8,571 nt of DNA from Candidatus Ryanbacteria bacterium RIFCSPLOWO2_12_FULL_47_9c (GCA_001821795.1 MHOB01000049.1:1-8571); one strand, 5' to 3'. Positions 1-6,720 are shown, counted from the first letter of the stretch. Numbers and translations are program-made. Notes: generated from the letters alone by a model not told the origin.

Positions 1-474
1 GGTTTTAATGCAATCAATCTCATGCAGGTGAATCTCTACGGTCCGCGCGATAATTTTGATCTTGAATCATCACACGTAATTCCTGCACTCATTCGCAAGG
101 CAGTTGAGGCCAAAAAGCGCGGCGATACGTTTGTCGAGGCATGGGGTACCGGTAAGCCGACGCGCGAATTTCTCTATGTGGAAGACGCGGCCCGTGGTAT
201 TGTGTTTGCTACGGAGCGTTATAATAAGCCCGAGCCGGTAAATTTGGGGTCAGGCATGGAAATTTCCATCAAAGACTTAACTGAAAAGATTTGCGGGCTT
301 GTGGGTTTTTCTGGCGAGATTCGCTGGGACCCGTCGCGCCCCGATGGTCAGCCGCGGCGTATGCTTGATGTTTCAAGAGCCGAGCAAGAATTCGGCTTTC
401 GCGCATCAACTGATTTCGACGAAGGTCTTAAAAAAACTATAGATTGGTATGAAGCGCATGCGCAAACATCATAA
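1..474 (+). CDS. GDP-L-fucose synthase-like NAD-dependent epimerase/reductase, C-terminal half (5' end outside window)
   Basis: The frame is open from the first base, so the gene begins upstream; 157 residues and a TAA stop are visible. The family (WcaG/Fcl, extended SDR, about 310-320 aa) converts GDP-4-keto-6-deoxymannose to GDP-L-fucose by 3,5-epimerisation and NADPH-dependent 4-reduction in the cytoplasm. Visible family blocks are NLYGP (residues 11-15), SSHVIPALIRK (23-33), WGTGKPTREFLYVED (48-62), NLGSG (81-85) and DGQPRRMLDVSR (115-126). The His in SSHVIP (residue 25) aligns with the catalytic His179 of E. coli Fcl, as I recall it. The Rossmann GxxGxxG motif and the Ser/Tyr/Lys triad lie in the missing part. 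The next gene overlaps its last 26 nt, so the two are probably co-transcribed and translationally coupled. Family membership is clear. The exact substrate is less certain, because related reductases act on other NDP-keto sugars. Confidence 0.88.
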   Translation, partial: GFNAINLMQVNLYGPRDNFDLESSHVIPALIRKAVEAKKRGDTFVEAWGTGKPTREFLYVEDAARGIVFATERYNKPEPVNLGSGMEISIKDLTEKICGLVGFSGEIRWDPSRPDGQPRRMLDVSRAEQEFGFRASTDFDEGLKKTIDWYEAHAQTS

Positions 475-979
475 GTCTAAATCCAAGATTGTCTCTTATG
501 CAGAGGCCAGACGTATCGCAGAGCGCCTTCGCCGCGCAGGAAAAAAAGTTGTTTTCAAAACCGGCTGTTTTGATATCTTTCACGTCGGCCACGTATACGG
601 TTTGCGGCTTTGCAAATCATTTGGCGATGTGCTCTTTGTCGGCGTTGGCTCCGACAAGACTCTTCGGCGCCTCAAAGGAGCAGGGCGGCCGCTCTTTCCC
701 GAGCAGCATCGCGCCGATCTTATAGCAGAGCTTGAAAGTGTTGACTATGTGGTGGTACTTGATGAGCCGCTTGTGGGCCGTATTGACCACGGAAAAATTC
801 TTTCCATTGTTCGGCCGCATTATTATGTCATTCCTGCGGATGACAAGGCGCTTGAGGAAAAAAGAAAACTTGCTAGAAGCATTGGCGCAAAACTTGCGAC
901 GACCACTCTTGATGTAAAATTTCCCCGAACGCGCAAGACGATTTCAACGACCAATATTATTAAAAAAATATCCAACTGA
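449..979 (+). CDS. HldE/TagD-type nucleotidyltransferase (sugar- or polyol-phosphate adenylyl/cytidylyltransferase)
   Basis: This 176-residue protein is a single cytidylyltransferase-fold domain that would transfer a nucleotide from ATP or CTP to a sugar- or polyol-phosphate. The signature GCFDIFHVGHV spans residues 39-49, with the HxGH catalytic motif at 45-48. RLKG..RP and the VDYVV strand follow, as in the C-terminal domain of HldE (RfaE2), and ISTTNII (165-171) is the second nucleotide-binding motif. Where HldE has a KGGDY-like block, this protein has VIPADD, so the substrate may differ from heptose 1-phosphate. The first 13 residues are very basic (K/R/H-rich) and not part of the domain. 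ATG 449 overlaps the upstream gene by 26 nt; ATG 458 is an equally possible start, and neither has a good Shine-Dalgarno sequence. Glycerol-3-phosphate cytidylyltransferase is the main alternative. The next gene starts 4 nt after the stop. Confidence 0.82.
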   Translation: MKRMRKHHKSKSKIVSYAEARRIAERLRRAGKKVVFKTGCFDIFHVGHVYGLRLCKSFGDVLFVGVGSDKTLRRLKGAGRPLFPEQHRADLIAELESVDYVVVLDEPLVGRIDHGKILSIVRPHYYVIPADDKALEEKRKLARSIGAKLATTTLDVKFPRTRKTISTTNIIKKISN

Positions 980-983
980 TTTT

Positions 984-2393
984 ATGAAACAGGATGAACT
1001 TATAAAATATTTTAATAGGCACGCAGAGACACGCGACCACTGGAAAGCGCGCAACTGGTATTATCACCGAACGCTTGAGCGGCTTTTGCGGTTCATTATT
1101 CCTGAAAAGGGCAGCGTGTTGGAAATTGGATCGGGAACGGGAGATTTGCTTGCGCATCTCAAGCCTTCCCGCGGGCTCGGCATTGATATCAGCCCCGCGA
1201 TGATTGGTGTTGCTGGAAAAAAATATCCCCATCTTGAGTGGCGCGCTGGAGATGCCGAAAATCTTGCGCTCGGCGAGCGTTTTGATTATGTGGTGCTTTC
1301 CGATCTCATTGGTTTTGCTGACGATATTGAACGCGTCTTTGCGGGATTGAGCGCCGTAACCCATCCGCGGTCTCGCGTTGTGATTACATACTATAACTAC
1401 TTTTGGGAGCCGATTTTGCGTCTTTCCGAAATTTTTCATCTTAAAGCGCGCCAACCGCTTCAAAACTGGATGAGTCCGAAAGATATCGAAAACATGCTCA
1501 CACTTGCTGGTTTTGAAGTTATCAAGTCTGGCAACAAAATGATTTTTCCTGTGTGGATTCCGTTTCTCTCCGCATTTCTCAATACGTTTGTAGCGAATCT
1601 TCCTCTGATTTCGCGTCTCGGTGTTATCCAATATGTGGTTGCGCGCCCGCGCCCCGAAGGCAAACGGGAATATTCAGTGTCCATTGTTATTCCTTGCCGA
1701 AATGAAAAAGGAAACATCAAAAACGCAGTCGAGCGTACTCCCCAGTTTGGTACGTATACGGAAATCATTTTTGTTGAGAGTGGGTCGCATGACGGGACAT
1801 TTGAGGAAATCAAGCGCGTTGCAGAAGAGTATGCGGGAAAAAAGAATATCCGGTACTTTGAACACGGACCTAACGGGACCAAGGGAAGTTGCGTGAGGCA
1901 GGGATTTCGCGAAGCAAAAGGAGACGTCCTCATGATCCTCGACGCTGATCTAACAATGCAGCCGGAAGATTTACCAAAGTATTATCGTGCCATTGCGTCG
2001 GGGCGAGGGGAGTTTATCAACGGCTCGCGGCTTGTGTATCAGCTTGAAGATGAATCGATGCGATTTCTCAATATCTTGGGTAATAAATTTTTCAGTATTA
2101 TGTTCAGCTGGCTTTTGGGCCAGCGGCTCAAAGATACGCTCTGCGGCACCAAGGTGCTCTTTAAATTAGATTATGAAAAAATTGCTGATGGCAGAAAATA
2201 TTTCGGCGATTTCGATCCGTTTGGTGACTTTGATTTGCTTTTTGGCGCCGCCAAACTCAATCTGAAAATTGTGGAGATTCCCATTCGCTATCAAGCGCGC
2301 ACGTACGGTTCGACACAAATTCAGCGCTGGCGCCACGGCCGGCTTCTGCTCAAGATGACATTTTTTGCAATGCGGAAGATCAAGTTTATTTGA
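984..2393 (+). CDS. Bifunctional SAM-dependent methyltransferase - family 2 glycosyltransferase fusion
   Basis: The protein has 469 residues in two domains. Residues 1 to about 222 form a class I methyltransferase: motif I VLEIGSGTGD (45-54), GLGIDIS (64-70) with the ribose-binding acidic residue D68, and a C-terminal region ending in QYVVARP. A short basic linker (about 223-229) leads to a GT2 GT-A domain starting IVIPCRNE (234-241), with DAD (320-322) as the metal-binding DxD, and ending in a basic segment after a GS-T-Q-like block (near 450). The usual VDDGS is VESGS here (264-268). The GT2 half resembles the dolichol/polyprenyl-phosphate sugar transferase (DPM1-like) group but lacks obvious membrane helices. 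The likely role is glycosyl transfer to a lipid or glycan plus methylation of a nearby sugar. The frame is continuous across the junction, so this is a real fusion and not a sequencing join. It starts 4 nt after the previous stop and ends 4 nt before the next start. Confidence 0.88.
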   Translation: MKQDELIKYFNRHAETRDHWKARNWYYHRTLERLLRFIIPEKGSVLEIGSGTGDLLAHLKPSRGLGIDISPAMIGVAGKKYPHLEWRAGDAENLALGERFDYVVLSDLIGFADDIERVFAGLSAVTHPRSRVVITYYNYFWEPILRLSEIFHLKARQPLQNWMSPKDIENMLTLAGFEVIKSGNKMIFPVWIPFLSAFLNTFVANLPLISRLGVIQYVVARPRPEGKREYSVSIVIPCRNEKGNIKNAVERTPQFGTYTEIIFVESGSHDGTFEEIKRVAEEYAGKKNIRYFEHGPNGTKGSCVRQGFREAKGDVLMILDADLTMQPEDLPKYYRAIASGRGEFINGSRLVYQLEDESMRFLNILGNKFFSIMFSWLLGQRLKDTLCGTKVLFKLDYEKIADGRKYFGDFDPFGDFDLLFGAAKLNLKIVEIPIRYQARTYGSTQIQRWRHGRLLLKMTFFAMRKIKFI

Positions 2394-2397
2394 TCTC

Positions 2398-3078
2398 ATG
2401 AGCGAAGTTGCCAAACACTTCGATGCGGTTGCGCCAACCTATGATACATGGAAGAAGCGAAATCATTATTATTACGAGAATCTCAAAGTTTTTTTTCAGG
2501 GGTTTGTCCCGCGCGGCGGGCTTGTTTTTGATTTTGGTTGCGGGACGGGGGAAATTCTTGCTTCACTCGAGCCGCACGAGGGGATTGGAATGGATATCAG
2601 CCCTGAAATGGTTAAGATTGCGCGCGTAAAATTTAGTTCTCAAAAGAACCTATATTTTACTGACTCGCAGGAAGACCCGCGCATTTCAAGCACTTCTTTT
2701 GAATATATTATTTGTGCCGATGTGATCGAGCACTTGGAAGACATTGACAGCGCTTTGCAATTTCTTCGGCGGGTATCCGGCCGCAACACGCGCGTGATTA
2801 TTTCTATGGCGACCGCACTTTGGGAGCCAATTCTGATGGTTCTCGAAAAGTTACGTATGAAGATGCCGGAAGGTCCGCATAACCGCATCTCGTTTCGTAC
2901 GCTTCGAAGAAAACTGGAACTGGCGGGGTTTTTGGTGGAGGAATCGGGCACGAGGTTGTTGGTGCCGACCGACAAGATTCCATTTGCCGATGCGGTCAAT
3001 GCGCGGTTTTATAAGTTTCCGCTCCTTCGAAAACTTGGCCTTGTGGGATATATTGTTGCGCGTCCGCTATTTCGTTAA
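2398..3078 (+). CDS. SAM-dependent class I methyltransferase, homologue of the fused domain upstream
   Basis: This 226-residue stand-alone methyltransferase has motif I VFDFGCGTGE at residues 43-52, GMDIS with D66 as the acidic ribose-binding residue, and ADVIEHLEDI around 107-115, the post-II block typical of Methyltransf_11/UbiE-like enzymes. It aligns along its whole length with residues 1-222 of the preceding fusion protein. Shared blocks include WEPIL, LAGF and the C-terminal LGL/V...YxVARP. The frame also offers ATG 2365, but ATG 2398 is preferred: it lies 4 nt past the upstream TGA, and it gives an N-terminus (VAKHFDAVAPTYD) that matches the family. No Shine-Dalgarno sequence is visible, so translation probably depends on coupling. 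The likely role is O- or C-methylation of a sugar or lipid-linked intermediate of this locus. The acceptor cannot be told from the sequence. Confidence 0.85.
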   Translation: MSEVAKHFDAVAPTYDTWKKRNHYYYENLKVFFQGFVPRGGLVFDFGCGTGEILASLEPHEGIGMDISPEMVKIARVKFSSQKNLYFTDSQEDPRISSTSFEYIICADVIEHLEDIDSALQFLRRVSGRNTRVIISMATALWEPILMVLEKLRMKMPEGPHNRISFRTLRRKLELAGFLVEESGTRLLVPTDKIPFADAVNARFYKFPLLRKLGLVGYIVARPLFR

Positions 3079-3088
3079 GATCGGAGTG

Positions 3089-3784
3089 ATGAGAAAAATC
3101 CGAGACATTGGCGCGTCGCTTTTATGGAATATAGGTATGGGACCGCTCGCGCGCGCGCTTCGAGAGCCGCGGGAGCTTGCTCTTGCATATCACGCTATTG
3201 GAAAAGTGGAGGGGAGTTTCGCTCACGTCACTATATCGTTTGAGGCGCTGAAAGAGCATATTTCATATCTTAGAAATCGCGGATATGTTTTTCGTCAATT
3301 TCGTGATGCGCCCGTTTCGGGCGGAAAAAATGCGTATATTTATTTTGATGACGGTTTTCGGTCGGTCCGCGAGGTTGTGTACCCGTATTTTAAAAATGAG
3401 CGTATCCCGGCGACGCTTTTTATTACAACCGATTTTATCAACCAGAAAAAAGCGCAAGAAGTCTATCTCACGTGGGATGAAGTACGCGGGATGATTGATG
3501 TTTTTGAAATCGGCTCGCATGGCGCGCGCCATGTCAAATTAAACAAGATTGATGTCGGGGAAGCGGAGGCCGATATGAAACGCTCCCGCGAAGAAATCGA
3601 GTCGCACATGGGCGCACCCGTCCAGTCGTTCTCGTATCCAAAAGGGAGAAGTTCGCCCGAACTTGAGCGGGCAGCCGCGCGCGCGGGGTACCAAATAACT
3701 ACGGCGCACCCGCGGTTCCATAAAGTCCGGCCAGATCCGGACGATACGATGAGCATTTTTTTGTGGAAAATTATTCTGCCATGA
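3089..3784 (+). CDS. NodB-type polysaccharide deacetylase (carbohydrate esterase 4 family), cytoplasmic
   Basis: The 231-residue protein carries the three main NodB motifs: YFDDG (85-89, the metal-binding and base Asp pair), SHGARH (143-148, the two metal-binding His) and SYPKG (182-186). An LAYHAIG strand lies before them, as in exopolysaccharide-locus deacetylases. Members remove N- or O-acetyl groups from sugars using a divalent metal. No signal peptide or clear membrane helix is seen, so it probably acts in the cytoplasm on a precursor. The frame is open back into the previous gene (ATG 2984), but a start there would overlap it by 95 nt. ATG 3089, or GTG 3086 immediately before it, gives a 10- or 7-nt gap. 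GGAG at 3083-3086 is too close to ATG 3089 to be a normal Shine-Dalgarno site. Its stop overlaps the next start as ATGA, indicating translational coupling. The C-terminus after the last motif is short. Confidence 0.85.
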   Translation: MRKIRDIGASLLWNIGMGPLARALREPRELALAYHAIGKVEGSFAHVTISFEALKEHISYLRNRGYVFRQFRDAPVSGGKNAYIYFDDGFRSVREVVYPYFKNERIPATLFITTDFINQKKAQEVYLTWDEVRGMIDVFEIGSHGARHVKLNKIDVGEAEADMKRSREEIESHMGAPVQSFSYPKGRSSPELERAAARAGYQITTAHPRFHKVRPDPDDTMSIFLWKIILP

Positions 3785-4485
3785 TTTTTGAGCAAAAAAA
3801 ATTTTTCTTCAAAACAATCCGTATCATTCTTGATAACGAGGCCTTGAAACGCGCACTTCAAGCAAGGGGCCATTCGTATATAACTGGCCTGTCCTATAAC
3901 AATTTTCCGGCAGGTTCCGAAGTGCGCATAAAATCAAAGAAGACAACGGTGATCAAACTCGGTGACGATTATTTTAAGAGGTTTAACGATACAACGCGCA
4001 ATGAGATTCGGAGGACAGAAAAAGTTTCTGACCTTTCGTTTCAAATTCCTGATGCAAACCGCGATGCTGTTTACCGACTCTATCGCGCTTTTGAGTCGGA
4101 GGGAAATCGTATTGTCCGACCTGCGGAATATTTTTACCAGAGTGTTTTTTTCGGGGCTTACTTGGGCAGCGAGCTCATGGCGGCAATTCTTTGTTACGAC
4201 GCGTATCCTTATATGCGGGCGCACGCTATCGTATCATCTTTGTCGGAGAACCCTCTACACCGGAAGTGGAAAAGTTTTGTCTTGCGGCGCCTTGTTTTTG
4301 AAATATGCAATTATGGTAAAGAAAGGGATTATCTTTGGTTTGATTTGGGCGGTGTCAACCTATCGGACGAAGAAAAAGCCGGCATTACCGCCTTCAAGCT
4401 TGGTTTTGGCGGGCGCATGATAAGTGAGTATACCTATACTTACAAAAGTCCGTTTTTGCGGTTCTTAAAAATATTGAATTTCTAA
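3781..4485 (+). CDS. FemAB/GNAT-like acyltransferase (glycan-locus type)
   Basis: The 234-residue protein resembles the GNAT-fold FemAB-related acyltransferases found in exopolysaccharide loci. TTRNEIRRTEK (71-81) matches the basic R-N-x-I-R helix of the family, and FDLGGVN (187-193) followed by FKLGFGG (205-211) is the characteristic C-terminal signature. Such enzymes transfer an acyl or aminoacyl group to an amine or hydroxyl on a sugar, peptide or lipid precursor. It is about half the length of true FemA/FemX proteins, so only one GNAT-like domain is likely to be complete. ATG 3781 is chosen over the in-frame ATG 3763 because it forms a 4-nt ATGA overlap with the deacetylase stop. A run of eight A then five T lies at the beginning of the gene. 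It is the last gene of the plus-strand operon, and its TAA overlaps the stop of the convergent rfbB-like gene. The acyl donor is unknown. Confidence 0.7.
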   Translation: MIFEQKKFFFKTIRIILDNEALKRALQARGHSYITGLSYNNFPAGSEVRIKSKKTTVIKLGDDYFKRFNDTTRNEIRRTEKVSDLSFQIPDANRDAVYRLYRAFESEGNRIVRPAEYFYQSVFFGAYLGSELMAAILCYDAYPYMRAHAIVSSLSENPLHRKWKSFVLRRLVFEICNYGKERDYLWFDLGGVNLSDEEKAGITAFKLGFGGRMISEYTYTYKSPFLRFLKILNF

Positions 4486-5519
4486 AACCACTGGCCACGC
4501 GACTGTTTTTGGTAATGGCCCAAAAACTCTTTTTGGCGTTTGATTGCTTGCCACCACTCTTTGTTTGTTTGGTACCAGTTGATGACGTTTCTCATACTTG
4601 ATTTGAGCGTGTAGCGGGGGCGCCAGTTGAGCTCTTTTTTAAGTTTTTGAGAGGCGATCGCGTATCGTATGTCCGCTCCCGGGCGGTCGTTGATGTGCTG
4701 TTTGTATTCGTTGATGTTTTTACCAAGATGTTCTGCAATCATGGTGAGGATCTGGAGATTTGTTTTCTCTTCTCCAGAAACATTGTATGTGGCAAACAGG
4801 GGGGCGCGTTGCATGATAAGTTCAATGGCATTGCAGAAGTCTTGAACGTGCAGCCAACTTCGCACGTGCGTGCCCGCTCCGTGTACGGGAATTTTTCGGC
4901 TCGCGAGAAGGTTCGTGATCGCAAGCGGTATTAATTTTTCTGGGTATTGAAACGGACCGTAATTGTTTGAGCCGCGCACAATAATTGCCGGTATCTTATG
5001 TGTACGGATAAAAGATTGTACAAGCACATCCGCGGCGGCTTTCGAGGCCGAATAGGGATTGGAGGGCCGGATAGGTGAGCGTTCCGTCGAGCGCCCGCGC
5101 GCTACATCGCCATAGATCTCATCGGTCGAGATGTGTATAAAGCGCGGAGTACGAAAATCACGAACTGCTTCAATGATGGTTCGCGTTCCTTCAACATTTG
5201 TGCGTATGAAGTCGCTGACGTTAATGATAGACCGGTCAACGTGGGTTTCTGCGGCGAAGTGAACAACAGTTGAAAAGCCGTTGTTTTTAAACAGTCGGTC
5301 AAGGGCGGGGCGGTTGCAAATATCACCATGGACAAATTTATACCGTGGTGACCGTTCAATATCACGAAGGTTTTGTGGGTTTCCAGCGTAGGTAAGGAGA
5401 TCCAAGTTTACCACTTGATACTGTGGTTGCGTTTGAATAACATGCCGGACAAAGTTTGAACCAATGAACCCGCTCCCGCCGGTAACGAGAATATTATAAG
5501 GACGGTTTTTTGTAATCAT
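4482..5519 (-). CDS. rfbB: dTDP-glucose 4,6-dehydratase (RmlB/RfbB family)
   Basis: This 345-residue extended SDR converts dTDP-glucose to dTDP-4-keto-6-deoxyglucose using tightly bound NAD+. GGSGFIG (14-20) is the NAD-binding loop, ETHVDRSI (91-98) is the RmlB-type substrate loop, TDE (132-134) supplies the dehydratase acid and base, and YSASK (156-160) gives the catalytic Tyr and Lys. Length is close to the usual 340-360. The RmlB-type HVDRSI block argues against CDP-glucose 4,6-dehydratase (RfbG). It is the last gene of the minus-strand operon. Its start overlaps the end of the 3-dehydrase-like gene by 26 nt, with no Shine-Dalgarno sequence, so coupling is likely. Its TAG stop overlaps the TAA of the convergent acyltransferase gene. 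No rmlA, rmlC or rmlD is in the window, so the product need not go to rhamnose. Confidence 0.92.
   Translation of the reverse strand: MITKNRPYNILVTGGSGFIGSNFVRHVIQTQPQYQVVNLDLLTYAGNPQNLRDIERSPRYKFVHGDICNRPALDRLFKNNGFSTVVHFAAETHVDRSIINVSDFIRTNVEGTRTIIEAVRDFRTPRFIHISTDEIYGDVARGRSTERSPIRPSNPYSASKAAADVLVQSFIRTHKIPAIIVRGSNNYGPFQYPEKLIPLAITNLLASRKIPVHGAGTHVRSWLHVQDFCNAIELIMQRAPLFATYNVSGEEKTNLQILTMIAEHLGKNINEYKQHINDRPGADIRYAIASQKLKKELNWRPRYTLKSSMRNVINWYQTNKEWWQAIKRQKEFLGHYQKQSRGQWF
4505..4534 (+). terminator. Possible weak intrinsic terminator of the plus-strand operon, inside the convergent rfbB-like gene
   Basis: GTTTTTGG (4505-4512) and CCAAAAAC (4520-4527) form a perfect 8-bp inverted repeat with a 7-nt loop, followed by TCTTTTT (4528-4534). 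It begins 19 nt after the TAA of the plus-strand acyltransferase gene, a suitable place to end that operon. The stem is AT-rich, so it would be a weak terminator, and the bases also code for the C-terminal residues of the dehydratase on the other strand, so the repeat may be chance. Confidence 0.35.
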
Positions 5520-6720
5520 GTGTTTTCAGATAATTTTCGAAAATTTCCTTGATATAATCAACATCTTTTTCTGTAAGTCCGTGGTGACAGCCAATAAGAA
5601 AACCATTTCGCATGATTGAATCAGCAACAGGATATCCTTTACGCATGCGACGCGCGCGAATGTCATGAAATGCTGGCTGCCGCAGGGCGTTGCCGGTAAA
5701 TATTGGGCGCGTTTGAATATTATGCCGCTCGAGATAATACGTAAGTTCTTTGCGTGAGAAACCAGCCGTGGTGCGGATAGTGAGGGGAAAAGCAAGCCAT
5801 GCAGCTTCCGCTCGGGGGTGCTGCTTGGGAAGGATAAAAAGGTCTTCGTATTTTTGGAAAAAGTTTAGGAGAGATGAAAAATTTTTCTGGCGTTTTTTGA
5901 AAAAGTCAGTAAAACGCTTAAGTTGCTCAAGACCGAATGCCGCGTGTATTTCCGAGGGCTGGAAGTTATAACCTATTTCACTGAAAATAAATTTTGCGTC
6001 GTAGTGATTCCTCTCAATTTTGCCCGCCCATCGCTTTCGCAGGTTTTCCGATTTCTCGTGTGGACCAAAAAGGGTAGACTCTCTTCCCCAGTTGCTCTTT
6101 AACAATGCGCGGCGCGAAAGATCATTGTCGTGGAAACAAGCCATGCCGCCGCCAGCAGCGGCGGTAATGATGTGTGACGCGTAGAAACTCGTTGTTGAAA
6201 TGTCAGAATATGCGCCAGTCGGTTTACCGGCAAAGCGCGCGCCCAGCGTGTCACAAGAGTCTTCAATAAAGCGAAGTTTGTGTTTATGAGCAATGTCGCG
6301 CAGACGCTCAAGATCGGGGATACCTCCCATGAGCGAAGGGATAAAGAGAGCTTTGGTTCGAGGCGAAAGAAGTTTCTCGACATGGTCAATATTTATAGTG
6401 TAGGTGCCATTCTCTGAATCAGCGAATACCGGCATAAGGTTCTTTTGGATTATGGGGGCAAGGGTAGTTGAAAAGGTAAGGGCGGGTGTAATGACTTCGG
6501 ATCCTTTTGGCAAATCGAGCACATCGATTGCAATAAGGTTTGCCGAAGAACCAGAATTTGTCATAACTCCGTATTTTTTCCCAAAAAGGCGCGCGATATT
6601 CTTTTCAAATCGCTGGACCAAAGGGCCAGCGACAAGTTTCATTGGATCGGCAAGGACGCGATTGACGGCGCGTATCTCCGGTGTTCCGTATATCGTAGCC
6701 GCATATGCAATACGCTTCAT
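5494..6720 (-). CDS. DegT/DnrJ-fold PLP/PMP enzyme of the RfbH/E1/ColD 3-dehydrase type
   Basis: The 408-residue protein has the DegT/EryC1 fold: NSGSSAN (55-61, cofactor phosphate loop), GTYTINIDHVEKLLSPRTKA (105-124), IEDSCDTLGA (152-161, with D154 for the pyridine nitrogen) and SFYASHIIT (178-186). In aminotransferases of this fold the last block has the Schiff-base lysine. Here H183 replaces it, as in RfbH/E1 and ColD, which use PMP to remove the 3-hydroxyl of 4-keto-6-deoxy sugars. Overall wording is closest to RfbH (CDP-4-keto-6-deoxyglucose 3-dehydrase). RfbH/E1 also has four Cys for a [2Fe-2S] cluster; only the first (C156) seems kept. No Cys occurs from 196 until IGCHH near the C-terminus. 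The likely product is a 3,6-dideoxy-4-keto sugar nucleotide, or a related PMP-dependent reaction. It starts 30 nt after the SDR gene and overlaps the rfbB-like gene by 26 nt, pairing it with a 4,6-dehydratase. No Shine-Dalgarno sequence is seen. Confidence 0.83.
   Translation of the reverse strand: MKRIAYAATIYGTPEIRAVNRVLADPMKLVAGPLVQRFEKNIARLFGKKYGVMTNSGSSANLIAIDVLDLPKGSEVITPALTFSTTLAPIIQKNLMPVFADSENGTYTINIDHVEKLLSPRTKALFIPSLMGGIPDLERLRDIAHKHKLRFIEDSCDTLGARFAGKPTGAYSDISTTSFYASHIITAAAGGGMACFHDNDLSRRALLKSNWGRESTLFGPHEKSENLRKRWAGKIERNHYDAKFIFSEIGYNFQPSEIHAAFGLEQLKRFTDFFKKRQKNFSSLLNFFQKYEDLFILPKQHPRAEAAWLAFPLTIRTTAGFSRKELTYYLERHNIQTRPIFTGNALRQPAFHDIRARRMRKGYPVADSIMRNGFLIGCHHGLTEKDVDYIKEIFENYLKTHDYKKPSL

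Noticed and set aside
960..1933. Long open frames on the minus strand (960-1631 and 1460-1933) opposite the methyltransferase-glycosyltransferase gene
   Set aside because: The translations show no family motifs and have odd composition, and the plus-strand frame has clear motifs through the whole stretch.
3145..3690. CGCGCGC runs at about 3148-3158 and 3674-3685 as Z-DNA or regulatory repeats
   Set aside because: They are Arg/Ala codons in the deacetylase gene, and the same CG-rich codon use is seen across the locus.
3794..3808. Run of eight A then five T near the start of the acyltransferase gene as a programmed frameshift or phase-variation tract
   Set aside because: The gene is in frame as read, the tract does not join two halves of a broken gene, and similar A/T runs occur throughout the window.
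3463..4420. Open frames of 130-150 codons at 3463-3873 (minus) and 3962-4420 (plus) over the deacetylase and acyltransferase genes
   Set aside because: They overlap genes with recognised motifs and encode low-information protein; they are by-products of codon bias.
4452..4463. CCG/CGG mini-hairpin as a terminator for the minus-strand operon
   Set aside because: The stem is only 3 bp, with no clear T run next to it.
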